Assembly (NCBI GenBank): GCA_038405435.1
Contig: JBBYHZ010000004.1
Reading direction: 5' to 3' (one strand)
DNA length: 64,000 bases
Source of the DNA: Dryocola clanedunensis_A
GTDB taxonomy: Bacteria > Pseudomonadota > Gammaproteobacteria > Enterobacterales > Enterobacteriaceae
Within the stretch, counting starts at the first letter, position 1. Each line of letters starts with the position of its first letter. Of this stretch, positions 1 through 9,286 are shown piece after piece. A model generated the notes under the pieces. That model made no database searches and was not told the origin of the DNA. It saw only the letters and a list, made by a program, of their open reading frames with translations. A program made the translations under genes and the position numbers.

Positions 1-596
1 TTTTCAACAAAGTTTACGATGCGGCTGACCTGCCCGTCGTTGTCCAGCGGCTCCTCGGTGGTAATCACGGAGTAGGCGGAAAGATCTTCATTCGGCATGT
101 GGCGCGCCAGCACCTGGCTGCGGCCGGTCTCGTTAAAACGGGCCACCATCGCTGCTAAATTATAGCGCAGTGGGTCCGCACTCGCGTTATCGAGCACCAC
201 GTCCGGCAGTACGACTACAAACGGGTTGTTACCTACTGCCGGTTGAGCACAAAGGATTGAGTGGCCCAGACCAAGCGGCTGCGCCTGGCGAACGTTCATG
301 ATGGTGACGCCCGGAGGACAAATGGACTGCACCTCGGCCAGCAGCTGACGCTTAACGCGCTGCTCCAGCAGGGCTTCCAGCTCGTAAGATGTGTCGAAGT
401 GGTTCTCAACGGCGTTCTTGGAGGAGTGGGTTACCAGCACGATCTCTTTGATGCCAGCAGCGACGATTTCATCGACGATATACTGGATCATCGGCTTATC
501 GACAATCGGCAGCATCTCTTTCGGGATCGCCTTTGTGGCAGGCAACATATGCATCCCAAGACCTGCTACTGGAATAACTGCTTTCAAATTAATCAT
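1..596 (-). CDS. galF: GalF, UTP-glucose-1-phosphate uridylyltransferase-like protein (partial, 3' end cut off)
   Basis: The first 198 codons run off the left edge. The protein starts MINLKAVIPVAGLGMHMLPA, the nucleotidyltransferase signature loop, and has the GalF-type variant Gly-Met-His-Met where GalU has Gly-Thr-Arg-Met. Family knowledge: GalF is a GalU paralogue with low activity that modulates UDP-glucose pools and marks the left border of the O-antigen locus. The start ATG (594-596) has a GAGGTGGGA Shine-Dalgarno. It lies downstream of wcaM on the same strand, the standard colanic acid to O-antigen junction, so an O-antigen cluster probably continues left of the window. Confidence 0.95.
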   Translation of the reverse strand, partial: MINLKAVIPVAGLGMHMLPATKAIPKEMLPIVDKPMIQYIVDEIVAAGIKEIVLVTHSSKNAVENHFDTSYELEALLEQRVKRQLLAEVQSICPPGVTIMNVRQAQPLGLGHSILCAQPAVGNNPFVVVLPDVVLDNASADPLRYNLAAMVARFNETGRSQVLARHMPNEDLSAYSVITTEEPLDNDGQVSRIVNFVE

Positions 597-714
597 ATTC
601 AGTCCCACCTCAAAATGGTTGAAGGATTATAGTCTTTTCGTGCTCTGATGCCAGCATGAATTGATCACCAAAATTTGTACTTCATCTTATCCCCCGCGTC
701 GGGGGATACAAAAT

Positions 715-745
715 GAAAAAGCCCTTATAAGTGGGGCTAAGGGCT
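715..745 (-). terminator. Rho-independent terminator after wcaM
   Basis: Read on the minus strand, a 7-bp stem AGCCCTT/AAGGGCT is followed directly by a run of five T and then C. It starts about 28 nt past the wcaM stop and would end the colanic acid operon before galF. Confidence 0.75.
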
Positions 746-773
746 CAGAAAACTCGCAAAGTGGCCTGATTGT

Positions 774-2198
774 TTATTTACGCAACGCAGGCAGCGCAAA
801 GTTTAGCTCGCTGGTGTTTACATGGACCTGGTCTACCCTATCGATGTCCACGGAGCTTTGCCCTTTCTCGTTGACCGCATGCACGTTGGCGAGCGACAGC
901 AGCGTGTCATCCTTCGCCATGAAGCGGCCCCGCACGTCTTTGCGCAGGTCGAAGTGCAGCTTCAGCGCCGGGCCAACAGCCGCGCGCTGCATCACGTTTA
1001 CGTTCCTCAGGAACAAATGCTGAGGCTTGTTGTGCAGCTCAAGCGTCGCGCCTTTTATCGTCACGTTGGTGATGGCCACAAACGAAGTCGCGTTTCCAGA
1101 AGAGACCTGAATACCACGAGCTTTATACGTCATGGCCGTATTATCAAGGGTGATATTATTTAGTTTAAAATTTTGTGGGATGGATAAATAGTTGCCCTTA
1201 ATCGTGCCGTAGCCAATCAAAAATCCCGCGCTGTTGACCATATCGATATTATCAATAACGAAATTATCACAGCCATAAATAGCTACCGTCGCGTTATCAA
1301 TTCCGGCTTTCTTGCTGAATGTATGGTTAATATTTCTGGCTTTTACATTGCGAATAATAAAGTGCTTGCCGTTTTCAACATGCACCAGCTGCCGACAGTT
1401 GCTGCCGGTGATATTCGCCACCACAAAGTTTTTTACCGCCTGGTCTTCAGGGTAGTCGTTATTATAGGTGCTTCCCGCCAGGCCAATGCCGATGCCCCAG
1501 TTGATCTTGCCGTTGGTGCAGTCGATGTTATCAATCACATGGTCGGAGATAAGCAGGTCGTGGTCGTTGATCGCCACGTTCCACTCGATGGCATCCCCCT
1601 GCAGGTGGCTGAACCGCCCGTTGGTGATGCGAACGTTTTCCATACGGTTATGGAAGCCCTGCCGCAAAATGCCGTAGTTGGCATCGTGCACGGTAATGTC
1701 ATCGATTACCAGGTTACGCATGGTGCGCTTGTCCCTGCCGCCGATATAGATCTGCATTACCGGCACAAAGCCGCTCATGTCGATACCTTTAATGGTGATA
1801 TCGGAGCCGCGCACGTCGAGAATAATATTGTTAAACCGCCCGCCCTTCTCGCCGAGGATTTTACAGCCGTCCTGCAAAACGAAGCGGCCTTTACCGTTGC
1901 CTTTCAGGCCCCCGGCAACCTTCAGCGTCTTGCCTTCCGGCATAAAAATAGCGGTGTTGATCTTGTCACAAACCAGCCCGACCGGCACAACGACCGTGTC
2001 GGCAGAATCAAAGGCTTGTTTGAAAGCGGCGATCCAGTCGCCGCTGTAGAATTTCTGGACGTTTACCTCGCCTTTGCTGGCGGCCAGCACCGCGCGGGGT
2101 AACGTTAAAGGCACCGCGGCCAGCACGGAGCTGGCCCATAACATCTTACGGCGGGAGGGGGAAAACGGCAGGATTGTGGATTCAAATCTTTTTCGCAT
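774..2198 (-). CDS. wcaM: WcaM, colanic acid biosynthesis protein
   Basis: A 474-aa protein that matches WcaM (464 aa in E. coli) along its length. The N-terminus has a twin-arginine-like signal (SRRKMLWASS, then a hydrophobic stretch ending LPRAVLAA), so it is probably exported to the periplasm. The body is Asn- and Gly-rich with the regular repeats of a right-handed beta-helix of the pectate-lyase/glycosyl-hydrolase 28-like fold. Its exact enzymatic role in colanic acid is not established; the fold suggests polysaccharide binding or cleavage. The start has a GAGG Shine-Dalgarno 6 nt upstream. It is the last gene of the operon, 29 nt after wcaL, and is followed by a terminator. Confidence 0.93.
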   Translation of the reverse strand: MRKRFESTILPFSPSRRKMLWASSVLAAVPLTLPRAVLAASKGEVNVQKFYSGDWIAAFKQAFDSADTVVVPVGLVCDKINTAIFMPEGKTLKVAGGLKGNGKGRFVLQDGCKILGEKGGRFNNIILDVRGSDITIKGIDMSGFVPVMQIYIGGRDKRTMRNLVIDDITVHDANYGILRQGFHNRMENVRITNGRFSHLQGDAIEWNVAINDHDLLISDHVIDNIDCTNGKINWGIGIGLAGSTYNNDYPEDQAVKNFVVANITGSNCRQLVHVENGKHFIIRNVKARNINHTFSKKAGIDNATVAIYGCDNFVIDNIDMVNSAGFLIGYGTIKGNYLSIPQNFKLNNITLDNTAMTYKARGIQVSSGNATSFVAITNVTIKGATLELHNKPQHLFLRNVNVMQRAAVGPALKLHFDLRKDVRGRFMAKDDTLLSLANVHAVNEKGQSSVDIDRVDQVHVNTSELNFALPALRK

Positions 2199-2227
2199 AC
2201 GTCCTCGTGAAGCTTCACTCGGTGGAT

Positions 2228-3448
2228 TTACAGCGTATGGAGCTGATGGGCTAACTTTTGATAAATAACTTTCTGATTAAATTCGCGTTCTACCTTTTCA
2301 CGGGCGAGCGTGAGCATCGGCCTGAGCTGCTCTTCTTCTACGCTGGCAAAAGCCTGCAGCTGGTCTGCCAGGGCAACGGCGTCATACTCCGGCACCAGCC
2401 AGCCGGACTCACCGGCGTCAATCAGTTCTGGAATGCCGCTGTGAACGGTTGAAACAACGGGAATGCCCACCGCCATCGCCTCCATCAGCGCAACCGGGAT
2501 ACCTTCCATGTCGCCATCTTCGCCGGTTACCGACGGCAGCAGGAACAGGTCGGCCTGGTCGAGCATGGCCTTTACTTCGTGGTTCGGCTTAAAGCCCGGC
2601 ATAAACACCACATCGTCGAGCTGATTCTGCTCGATAAGTGTACGCAGCCGCGTCTCCCAAGGCCCGATGCCAAGAATGTTGTAACGAAACGGTACGCCGC
2701 GCTCTTTCAGCAGGCGGCAGGCTTCAATCGCCACGTGCAGCCCTTTTTTCTCGGTCAGCCGCGCAACGGAGATGATATCCAGCGTTCTGGCGGGCGCTTT
2801 TACCGGGCGCACCGAAAAGCGGTCCATGTCCACGCCCATGCGGGAGACGGCAATTTTCTGCGTCGGGCAGCCCATCTTCTCGAGCCGGCTGGCCCAGAGG
2901 TTGCTGATTGGCAGCATGAGATCGCCACGCGTGAAAAGCTTCTGATATTCCGGCGTGTAATGGGCCAGCGCCTCGCGCCCTGAAATATCAATGCCGTGGA
3001 AAACGGTGGCAATTTTACCCCTCAGCAGGCCCAGCTCGCGCAGCTTGGCGGCGGTAACGCCCGCCGGGCCAAAATGAGCGATATAAACATCAGCCTGTAA
3101 TGGCCGTGGGTTACGCCCACAGATAGCAGACAGAATAAGATTGCGGGCCTCGTCACCATAGCGCTTCGCGTTTAGTGCTCGCCAGGTGCGTGGCCGCAAC
3201 GAACCACGCAGTGTGTTCAACGCGCGGGACTGCAGCTTGGCCACCTTCCCTTCCGGTTCGTCCATCAGCCAGGTGGTTTTCTCCGCCAGGCGGTACTCCT
3301 TGAACGCCGCGTGGGTATTGGTCAAATCGCCCTTCTGGATAGCGACGATCTCCACCTCGTAGCCCATATCGATAAACGCCACGATCTGATTCAGGACGAA
3401 GGTTTCGGAGGCGACCGGGAACTTGAGCAGGAAGAAACCAACCTTCAT
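2228..3448 (-). CDS. wcaL: WcaL, colanic acid glycosyltransferase
   Basis: A 406-aa GT4-family (GT-B fold) glycosyltransferase. The N-terminus MKVGFFLLKFPVASETFV and the C-terminal donor-site signature GEDGDMEGIPVALMEAMAVG (nucleotide-sugar binding with the E-x7-E motif) are clear. WcaL is cytoplasmic or peripheral and is assigned to one of the late galactosyl additions to the colanic acid repeat unit. Its ATG overlaps the wcaK stop by 4 nt (ATGA), so the two are probably translationally coupled. Length agrees with E. coli WcaL (406 aa). Confidence 0.95.
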   Translation of the reverse strand: MKVGFFLLKFPVASETFVLNQIVAFIDMGYEVEIVAIQKGDLTNTHAAFKEYRLAEKTTWLMDEPEGKVAKLQSRALNTLRGSLRPRTWRALNAKRYGDEARNLILSAICGRNPRPLQADVYIAHFGPAGVTAAKLRELGLLRGKIATVFHGIDISGREALAHYTPEYQKLFTRGDLMLPISNLWASRLEKMGCPTQKIAVSRMGVDMDRFSVRPVKAPARTLDIISVARLTEKKGLHVAIEACRLLKERGVPFRYNILGIGPWETRLRTLIEQNQLDDVVFMPGFKPNHEVKAMLDQADLFLLPSVTGEDGDMEGIPVALMEAMAVGIPVVSTVHSGIPELIDAGESGWLVPEYDAVALADQLQAFASVEEEQLRPMLTLAREKVEREFNQKVIYQKLAHQLHTL

Positions 3449-4725
3449 TTCGCCTCCCTGACCCGCGTGAGTACGGATTCGACCATGTGCAGGCCGGTCT
3501 GGCGCTCTGCCTGTACCGCAAGCGAAAGCCGCTCGTTAATCACCGGCAGCTGGCCAAGCACATCTGCCACCACGCCCTGCAGCGACCCGTCCAGCAGCTG
3601 GCGGATATCAATCGCCATTTCCGGCATGCCGAGCTGCTGCATGATGCCCGCAGACTTGTGCTCGTAGTTGATGGCGATGGCTGGGGTACCAAAGTTCATG
3701 GAGATAATAGCGGAGTGCAGGCGCGTGCCCACGGTCAGCTCGCATTCTGCCAGCAGCTTGCCCATTTCCAGGTCGTTCAGCTCGTCCATCACCACGTGGT
3801 ACTGGTCCGGCTGATTCACATACTGCCTGAGGTTGAGCGCAATCATGCGGTCATCCTTGTTGTAGCTGTCGATGCCCGTACAGGTTGATAGCGCCAGCAC
3901 CTGATAGCCCTGCTCAATCACGCGGTTAACCACGGCGGCAAAGGCCTGCTCGTAGGCCTTCTGCGTGGTGCCCAGGCGCTTATCGAACGGCGCAAGCTCG
4001 CGCAGAGTGATGGCGACGGTTTTCTTACCCTTGATGATGTCAAACCAGTGGCGCACCGCGTAGCTCGGCACAAACGTTTCGTTGTGATGATCGACCAGCC
4101 AGGCCGTATCCACGCCCATCTCCACTTTACTGGTGTCGATGTTGCTCTGCTTCATCAGGTCGAGGCTAACGGATTCGCGCAGGATCAGCGACTTCGCGCT
4201 GCCGAACGCGTAGCTCGCCAGCTGGTTAAACTGTGGATCCTGGAATGGCCCCACGCTGTGGCCGATCATATACACCGGCTTCTTCGCCATAAAGCTGCAC
4301 AGCGCGTGTTCGAACTGGGAAACGCCGTACAGATCGACAAAGAACGAGCCGCCAACCTGGATTATCGCGTCGTATTTATGCAGCGATTTCACGAAGTCGA
4401 TAAACCCCTGCGGAACGGAGATATTACGCAGGCGGCCGCTGTCGGTCGCCTTCGCCATCAGCACCTGGTGCTGATACTTACGGCGCAGTACTTTCTTAAC
4501 GCGGCCCATCAGCCCGACTGCGTTGTTGTGCTGTTTCATCTGCTTATAAAGGCCGTCGCCCAGAACCGGGCGGCCCAGCAGCCAGGCGGAGCTGACCGGA
4601 TAGCGGCTCATCACGTCAACCTGCACGCTGTCGTCAACGGTAGTAATGGCATCAATCAGGCCGCGCAAAATGGCGCTGTCGCCGCGGTTGCCGCAGGTGT
4701 GGTTACCCAGAATCAATAATTTCAT
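3445..4725 (-). CDS. wcaK: WcaK, polysaccharide pyruvyl transferase
   Basis: A 426-aa member of the polysaccharide pyruvyl transferase family, equal in length to E. coli WcaK. It adds the ketal-linked pyruvate to the terminal galactose of the colanic acid repeat, using phosphoenolpyruvate. The N-terminal MKLLILGNHTCGNRGDSAIL (N-x-G-D motif) and the C-terminal VGTRLHSAIISMNFGTPAIA (H-S-A-I-I-S substrate motif) are diagnostic. The start has an AGAGGT Shine-Dalgarno. It follows wzxC across an 83-nt gap that contains a palindromic repeat. Confidence 0.95.
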   Translation of the reverse strand: MKLLILGNHTCGNRGDSAILRGLIDAITTVDDSVQVDVMSRYPVSSAWLLGRPVLGDGLYKQMKQHNNAVGLMGRVKKVLRRKYQHQVLMAKATDSGRLRNISVPQGFIDFVKSLHKYDAIIQVGGSFFVDLYGVSQFEHALCSFMAKKPVYMIGHSVGPFQDPQFNQLASYAFGSAKSLILRESVSLDLMKQSNIDTSKVEMGVDTAWLVDHHNETFVPSYAVRHWFDIIKGKKTVAITLRELAPFDKRLGTTQKAYEQAFAAVVNRVIEQGYQVLALSTCTGIDSYNKDDRMIALNLRQYVNQPDQYHVVMDELNDLEMGKLLAECELTVGTRLHSAIISMNFGTPAIAINYEHKSAGIMQQLGMPEMAIDIRQLLDGSLQGVVADVLGQLPVINERLSLAVQAERQTGLHMVESVLTRVREAK

Positions 4726-4758
4726 ACAGACCTCTTCTTTAAATTGGGTTCCTTTGTT

Positions 4759-4840
4759 CCCTCGCCCTTGAGGGAGAGGGTCAGGGTGAGGGGGAAATTA
4801 GCCCACCCTCATCCCGGCCTTTTCCCTAAGGGAGAAGGGG
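4759..4840. repeat. Palindromic intergenic repeat between wcaK and wzxC, extending into wzxC
   Basis: Two G/C-rich arms are seen. One reads CCTCGCCCTTGAGGGAGAGG followed by a G/T-rich part (4759-4794); the other reads CCCTCATCCC and TTCCCTAAGGGAGAAGGG (4804-4840). They are roughly inverted copies and each contains its own small palindrome (CCCTTGAGGG; CCCTAAGGG). This resembles the short dispersed palindromic repeats common in Enterobacter/Klebsiella intergenic regions. The second arm supplies the last ~10 codons and the stop of wzxC. Confidence 0.75.
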
Positions 4841-6287
4841 AATAACGGATAAACTGGCGCTTAAGCTCCACCACCAGCGCGTTGCGGGACAGTGCGAGCA
4901 TGACGATAAAAGCGGCGGCACCGGCGGCAATCTGCACGGCAAGCAGAGCGGCGAGGGGTAAATGGCCCTTCAGCGCCACGCCAAGTGCGGCGCTGACCAC
5001 AAGCGTTGGAATCGAGAGATAAAACGGCAGCCAGATGCTGGCGATATACTCGCGATAGCTCGATCCCAGCACCGGTTTAATCATGATGAAGTAGCTCAGC
5101 ACCGTGTTGACTACCTGCACAAACAGGAAGCCCAGGGTCACGCCCAGCGCGCCAGCCAGATGCCCGCCGACGATAATCGCCGGGATAAACAGGCAGGTTT
5201 TGAAAACGTTAAATTTAAAGCTGATGTCCACGCGCGCCTTCGCCATCAGCAGCGAGCCAATCGGGTTACCGATGGAGCGCAGCAGGCCGACCACGCACAG
5301 CAATTGCAGAATGGGCGTGATGAAATGCCACTTCTCACCGAAGACCAGCGGCACGAAGTTATTCGACACCACCAGCAGGCCGAGCAGCGCGGGGAAGTTG
5401 ATGATGCCGACAATCGACAGCAGCTTGTAGAAGTTGACGCGCAGCTTGTCGGTATCGTCCTGGATCTTGGCAAAAGCCGGGAACAGCACGCGGGTAATGA
5501 TCGGGTTGAGCTTCATAGGCGGGATCACCGCCACGTTGTAAGCCAGGTTATACCCCCCCGCCACGCCCGCGCCGAGAATACGCGCCAGCACCAGGGTCGA
5601 CAGGTTGGTATTCACATAGTTAATGATGCTGTCGGCGGTCAGCCAGGCACCAAATTTGAGGTTGGAGCCAACCGACCTGAGCGAGAAGTGAAGCCCAGGA
5701 CGGTAAATCTTGCGGCCAAAGAAGCCAAACAGAGAGGTACGCACCACGGTATTGACCAGATAGCCAATAATGGCCGTCATGGCGAACGGGTAGAACATCG
5801 CTGCACTCACCGTGACCGAAAAGCCCGCCATCACGGAGACTGTTTCAATAGAGCCAATCTTCGCGAACTCCAGCTCCTTTTGCATCAGCGCGCGGAACTG
5901 CTGCCCGTGGGGAATAATGATAAACGCGAACGACAGCGTTTTAACGAGCGGCGCCAGCGCGGGCGTATGCAGCACGTCAGCAATAAAATCACTCAATAAA
6001 AACACCAGCGCGAACACCACCAGACCAAGGCCGACGTTCAGCCAGTACAGCGTGGTCAGCTCCAGGTGGCTTATCTCTTTGCGCTGGATAATCGAGTTAG
6101 CGATGCCGAAATCCGACAGCGTATCCGCCAGCGCGATGATCACCAGCGACACCGTCAGCAGGCCGAACTCATGGTTATCAACAATCCTCGCCAGCACGGT
6201 CATCTGTACCAGCCCAAGGCTGATGATAATGACCGTGGCGATAGCAGACCACTTGGCGCCGCTGATGGTTTTTTCTCTAAGGCTCAT
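4809..6287 (-). CDS. wzxC: WzxC, colanic acid repeat-unit flippase
   Basis: A 492-aa polytopic membrane protein of the MOP/Wzx flippase family with about 12-14 hydrophobic segments. The N-terminus MSLREKTISGAKWSAIATVI matches E. coli WzxC closely. It moves the undecaprenyl-pyrophosphate-linked repeat unit across the inner membrane. The C-terminus is unusual: after a normal KRQF the chain ends SPSPLGKRPG, encoded by the palindromic repeat at 4809-4840. The original stop therefore seems to have been replaced by repeat sequence. The tail is cytoplasmic and non-catalytic, so function is probably kept. It lies 11 nt after wcaJ. Confidence 0.95.
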   Translation of the reverse strand: MSLREKTISGAKWSAIATVIIISLGLVQMTVLARIVDNHEFGLLTVSLVIIALADTLSDFGIANSIIQRKEISHLELTTLYWLNVGLGLVVFALVFLLSDFIADVLHTPALAPLVKTLSFAFIIIPHGQQFRALMQKELEFAKIGSIETVSVMAGFSVTVSAAMFYPFAMTAIIGYLVNTVVRTSLFGFFGRKIYRPGLHFSLRSVGSNLKFGAWLTADSIINYVNTNLSTLVLARILGAGVAGGYNLAYNVAVIPPMKLNPIITRVLFPAFAKIQDDTDKLRVNFYKLLSIVGIINFPALLGLLVVSNNFVPLVFGEKWHFITPILQLLCVVGLLRSIGNPIGSLLMAKARVDISFKFNVFKTCLFIPAIIVGGHLAGALGVTLGFLFVQVVNTVLSYFIMIKPVLGSSYREYIASIWLPFYLSIPTLVVSAALGVALKGHLPLAALLAVQIAAGAAAFIVMLALSRNALVVELKRQFIRYSPSPLGKRPG

Positions 6288-6298
6288 GGCAGCTATAC

Positions 6299-7693
6299 TC
6301 AGTACGCGGCTTTGTTAACAAAGCCTTTGAAAATGGTCAGGAAGACGATTTTGATGTCGAACCACAGGCTCCACTCGCGGATATACTCAAGGTCGAACTC
6401 GACGCGCTTCTCCATTTTCTCCAGCGTGTCGGTTTCGCCGCGCCAGCCGTTGATCTGCGCCCAGCCGGTAATGCCTGGCTTGACCTTGTGGCGCAGCATG
6501 TAGCCCTCAATCAGCGAACGATACTGTTCGTTATGGGCCACCGCGTGCGGACGCGGGCCAACAATCGACATCCCGCCCAGCAGCACGTTGATAAACTGCG
6601 GCAGTTCGTCAAGCGACGTCCGGCGCAGGAAGTTGCCGACCGGCGTAATGCGCTTATCCCCTTTCGTGGCCTGCACGACCACCGCGTCGTTCTCCATCAC
6701 CTTCATAGAGCGGAATTTCCACACCTTAATCGGCTTGCCGTCCATGCCGTAACGCGTCTGGCGGAAGATAACCGGGCCGGGCGAGGTGGCTTTTACCGCC
6801 ACGCTGATAGCCAGCAGGACCGGAGAGATCAGCAGCAGGATCAGGGAGGCCAGAACGATATCCTCCACGCGCTTCAGGATGCGGTTAATCCCGTTGAGCG
6901 GGGTATCAAACAGCGGCACGACCGGCACGCCGTTCACCTCATCGGTACGGGCATGAAGGATATTGAACGTGAAAACGTCGGGGATCAGCAGCACGGAGCA
7001 GGTGGTATCGGTCAGATCGCGCACCAGCTTCTTGATGCGTGACTCTTCGCTCATCGGCATAGCGATATAAACGTTATCGATGCGGCCAGAGCGCGCCTCT
7101 TCTACCAGCTCGGCGAAGCTTCCGGCGTAGTCGCCGTCCGCCGTCTCCGGCTGTAAATCATCAAACACGCCGACCACTTCAAAGCCTAACCACGGCTCGC
7201 TGCGGAAGCTCGACGCCAGCGTGCGCCCAGCCGGCATGGAACCGGCGATGGCAATGCGGCGGGTGTTGTAGCCCATGTTGCGAAGCATGCCCGCGCCAAA
7301 GCGGATGAACGAGCGGCAGACGACCAGGCCGAAGCCGGTTAATACGTACCAGGCCAGATAAACCCAGAACGAGCCGTCAAAATCAGGGTTAAACGCCAGC
7401 AGACCGGCGCTGAAGATCAGCGCCAGGGTCCAGTTTTGCAGCAGCAGCGCCAGCTCGCTGGCAATTTTCACCCCGCGCCAGGAGCGATAGAAATCGGTGA
7501 TGCCGCCAATCATCTGGAACACAGCCAGGGTAAGCAGAGCCATTAACAGATGCATGTAGATAAACGGCAACGCGTTGACTTTGCAGACCACCCACAGCCC
7601 GACAAACATGATGGTGATGTCGGAGAAACGCTGCACCATTGAGATTAACGATGCGTTCGTTTTTGGCAGCTCGCGCTTTGTTAGATTTGTCAT
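6299..7693 (-). CDS. wcaJ: WcaJ, undecaprenyl-phosphate glucose-1-phosphate transferase
   Basis: A 464-aa polyisoprenyl-phosphate hexose-1-phosphate transferase that starts the colanic acid repeat by loading glucose-1-P on undecaprenyl phosphate. About four N-terminal membrane segments and a Rossmann-like middle domain (IAIAGSMPAG) are followed by the catalytic bacterial sugar transferase domain (about residues 275-464). That domain has KVWKFRSM, RRTSLDELPQFINVL, SIVGPRPH and KPGITGWAQINGWRG. Length equals E. coli WcaJ. The start has an AAAGG Shine-Dalgarno. A REP-like element separates it from cpsG upstream. Confidence 0.96.
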   Translation of the reverse strand: MTNLTKRELPKTNASLISMVQRFSDITIMFVGLWVVCKVNALPFIYMHLLMALLTLAVFQMIGGITDFYRSWRGVKIASELALLLQNWTLALIFSAGLLAFNPDFDGSFWVYLAWYVLTGFGLVVCRSFIRFGAGMLRNMGYNTRRIAIAGSMPAGRTLASSFRSEPWLGFEVVGVFDDLQPETADGDYAGSFAELVEEARSGRIDNVYIAMPMSEESRIKKLVRDLTDTTCSVLLIPDVFTFNILHARTDEVNGVPVVPLFDTPLNGINRILKRVEDIVLASLILLLISPVLLAISVAVKATSPGPVIFRQTRYGMDGKPIKVWKFRSMKVMENDAVVVQATKGDKRITPVGNFLRRTSLDELPQFINVLLGGMSIVGPRPHAVAHNEQYRSLIEGYMLRHKVKPGITGWAQINGWRGETDTLEKMEKRVEFDLEYIREWSLWFDIKIVFLTIFKGFVNKAAY

Positions 7694-7738
7694 CGTTTTA
7701 CCTTTATTGAAAGGATCCCGGCTATCTCTTCGCTCGAC

Positions 7739-7815
7739 GTAGGGTGGATAAGCGACGCGCCATCCACCTCCGTTGTTCCCGAAAGCGGCGGATGGCGCAG
7801 GCTTATCCGCCCTAC
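7739..7815. repeat. REP/BIME-like inverted repeat between cpsG and wcaJ
   Basis: GTAGGGTGGATAAGCG on the left is matched by an inverted copy on the right (GCTTATCCGCCCTAC), with inner CCATCCACC/GGCGGATGG arms. The motif recurs at 14573, 15213, 19851 and 54859. Such elements can stabilise upstream mRNA and damp downstream transcription in long operons. Confidence 0.8.
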
Positions 7816-7842
7816 GAAAACCGCGAGATTGCCGATCCCAGA

Positions 7843-9213
7843 TTACTGATTCAGAAGCGCCATGATTTCCTGCGTTCGCGCCTGCATCAGCTGCTCGTTG
7901 CTGCGGGACTCCACGTTCAGGCGCACCACCGGCTCGGTGTTCGAGCTTCTCAGGTTGAAGCGCCAGTCGCCGAACGCCATGCTCACGCCGTCCGTGTTGT
8001 CGATTTCATCCGCATGCGGGGCAAAATGCTGGTGCACGCGCTCGATGGCGACTTTCGGGTCAGCAAGCTTGCTGTTGATTTCCCCGCTTGCGGGCCACGC
8101 CGCCATGCGGTCGCGCACCAGCTCGCCCAGGGTTTTCCCCTTCAGGCACAGCAGCTCCGTCACCAGCAGCCACGGAATCATCCCGCTATCGCAGTAGGCG
8201 AAGTCACGGAAATAGTGGTGGGCGCTCATCTCGCCGCCGTAAATCGCGTCTTCCTGACGCATGCGCTCTTTGATAAACGCATGCCCTGTTTTTGACATCA
8301 CCGGCGTGCCGCCCGCGCGCTCCACGATATCCACCGTGTTCCAGGACAGGCGCGGGTCGTGAATGATTTTTGCGCCCGGCTGTTTTTCAAGGAACGCCGC
8401 CGCCAGCAGGCCTACGATGTAGTACCCCTCGATAAACTGCCCTTTCTCGTCGAACAGGAAGCAGCGGTCGAAGTCGCCGTCAAAGGCGATGCCCATGTCC
8501 GCGCCGTGTTCGATGACCGCGTTGCGGGTGTCGTCGCGGCACTCCGGAAGCAGCGGGTTAGGAATGCCGTTCGGGAAGTTGCCGTCGGGCGTGTTGTGCA
8601 CCTTAATAAAGGTCAGCGGCACGTTCATCGCCTTAAAGCGCGCTTCGATGGCATCCACAATTGGGCCAGCCGCGCCGTTGCCGGAGTTAATCACCAGCTT
8701 CAGCGGTTTGATGTTCTGCACGTTGATGTAGGAGAACAGGTGGTCGATGTAGGCTTCCACCACGGAAATCTTCTTGTAACTTCCGCGCTGCGCTTCGTTC
8801 ACCGGCGGGAAGTCGTTCGCTTCCGCCAGGCGCTGCACGTCGCGCAGGCCGGTGTCGCCGCTGATTGGGCGCGCGCCCTCGCGCACCAGCTTCATGCCGT
8901 TGTAGTCCATCGGGTTGTGGCTGGCGGTCACTTCGATGCCGCCGTCAACGCCCAGATGCCAGGTGGCAAAGTAAATCTCTTCGGTGCCGGACAGGCCGAT
9001 ATCCAGCACGTCCACGCCCGCATCCTGTAAGCCGCGCGCCAGCGCCAGCTTCAGGGTTTCGCTGGTCAGGCGCACGTCGCCGCCCAGCACGATAGTTTTC
9101 GGCTTCAGGTACTCGCCGTAGGCGCGGCCAATGCGCCACGCAATGTCTTCGTTCAGCTCTTCGCCCAGGCGGCCACGGATGTCGTAGGCCTTAAAACAGG
9201 TCAGTTTTTGCAT
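7843..9213 (-). CDS. cpsG: CpsG (ManB), phosphomannomutase
   Basis: A 456-aa alpha-D-phosphohexomutase converting mannose-6-P to mannose-1-P for GDP-mannose. Motifs in order: phosphoserine loop TASHNPMDYNG, metal-binding DGDFDRC, sugar-specificity loop GGEMSAHHYF and phosphate-binding RSSNTEPVVRLN. The start at 9213 (MQKLTCFKAYDIRG) was chosen because it matches the E. coli N-terminus and has AAGGAG 8 nt upstream; an in-frame upstream start would add seven residues. It lies 73 nt downstream of cpsB, its pathway partner. Confidence 0.96.
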   Translation of the reverse strand: MQKLTCFKAYDIRGRLGEELNEDIAWRIGRAYGEYLKPKTIVLGGDVRLTSETLKLALARGLQDAGVDVLDIGLSGTEEIYFATWHLGVDGGIEVTASHNPMDYNGMKLVREGARPISGDTGLRDVQRLAEANDFPPVNEAQRGSYKKISVVEAYIDHLFSYINVQNIKPLKLVINSGNGAAGPIVDAIEARFKAMNVPLTFIKVHNTPDGNFPNGIPNPLLPECRDDTRNAVIEHGADMGIAFDGDFDRCFLFDEKGQFIEGYYIVGLLAAAFLEKQPGAKIIHDPRLSWNTVDIVERAGGTPVMSKTGHAFIKERMRQEDAIYGGEMSAHHYFRDFAYCDSGMIPWLLVTELLCLKGKTLGELVRDRMAAWPASGEINSKLADPKVAIERVHQHFAPHADEIDNTDGVSMAFGDWRFNLRSSNTEPVVRLNVESRSNEQLMQARTQEIMALLNQ

Positions 9214-9286
9214 CAGTTTCACTCCTTCGGGCAACGGTTACCCAACCCACAGGGCTGGCCTGCGGGGAATATTTATTTAATGAGCG

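Noticed and set aside
9214..9234. Longer start for cpsG (seven extra residues)
   Set aside because: The downstream ATG has AAGGAG at ideal spacing and matches the E. coli N-terminus.
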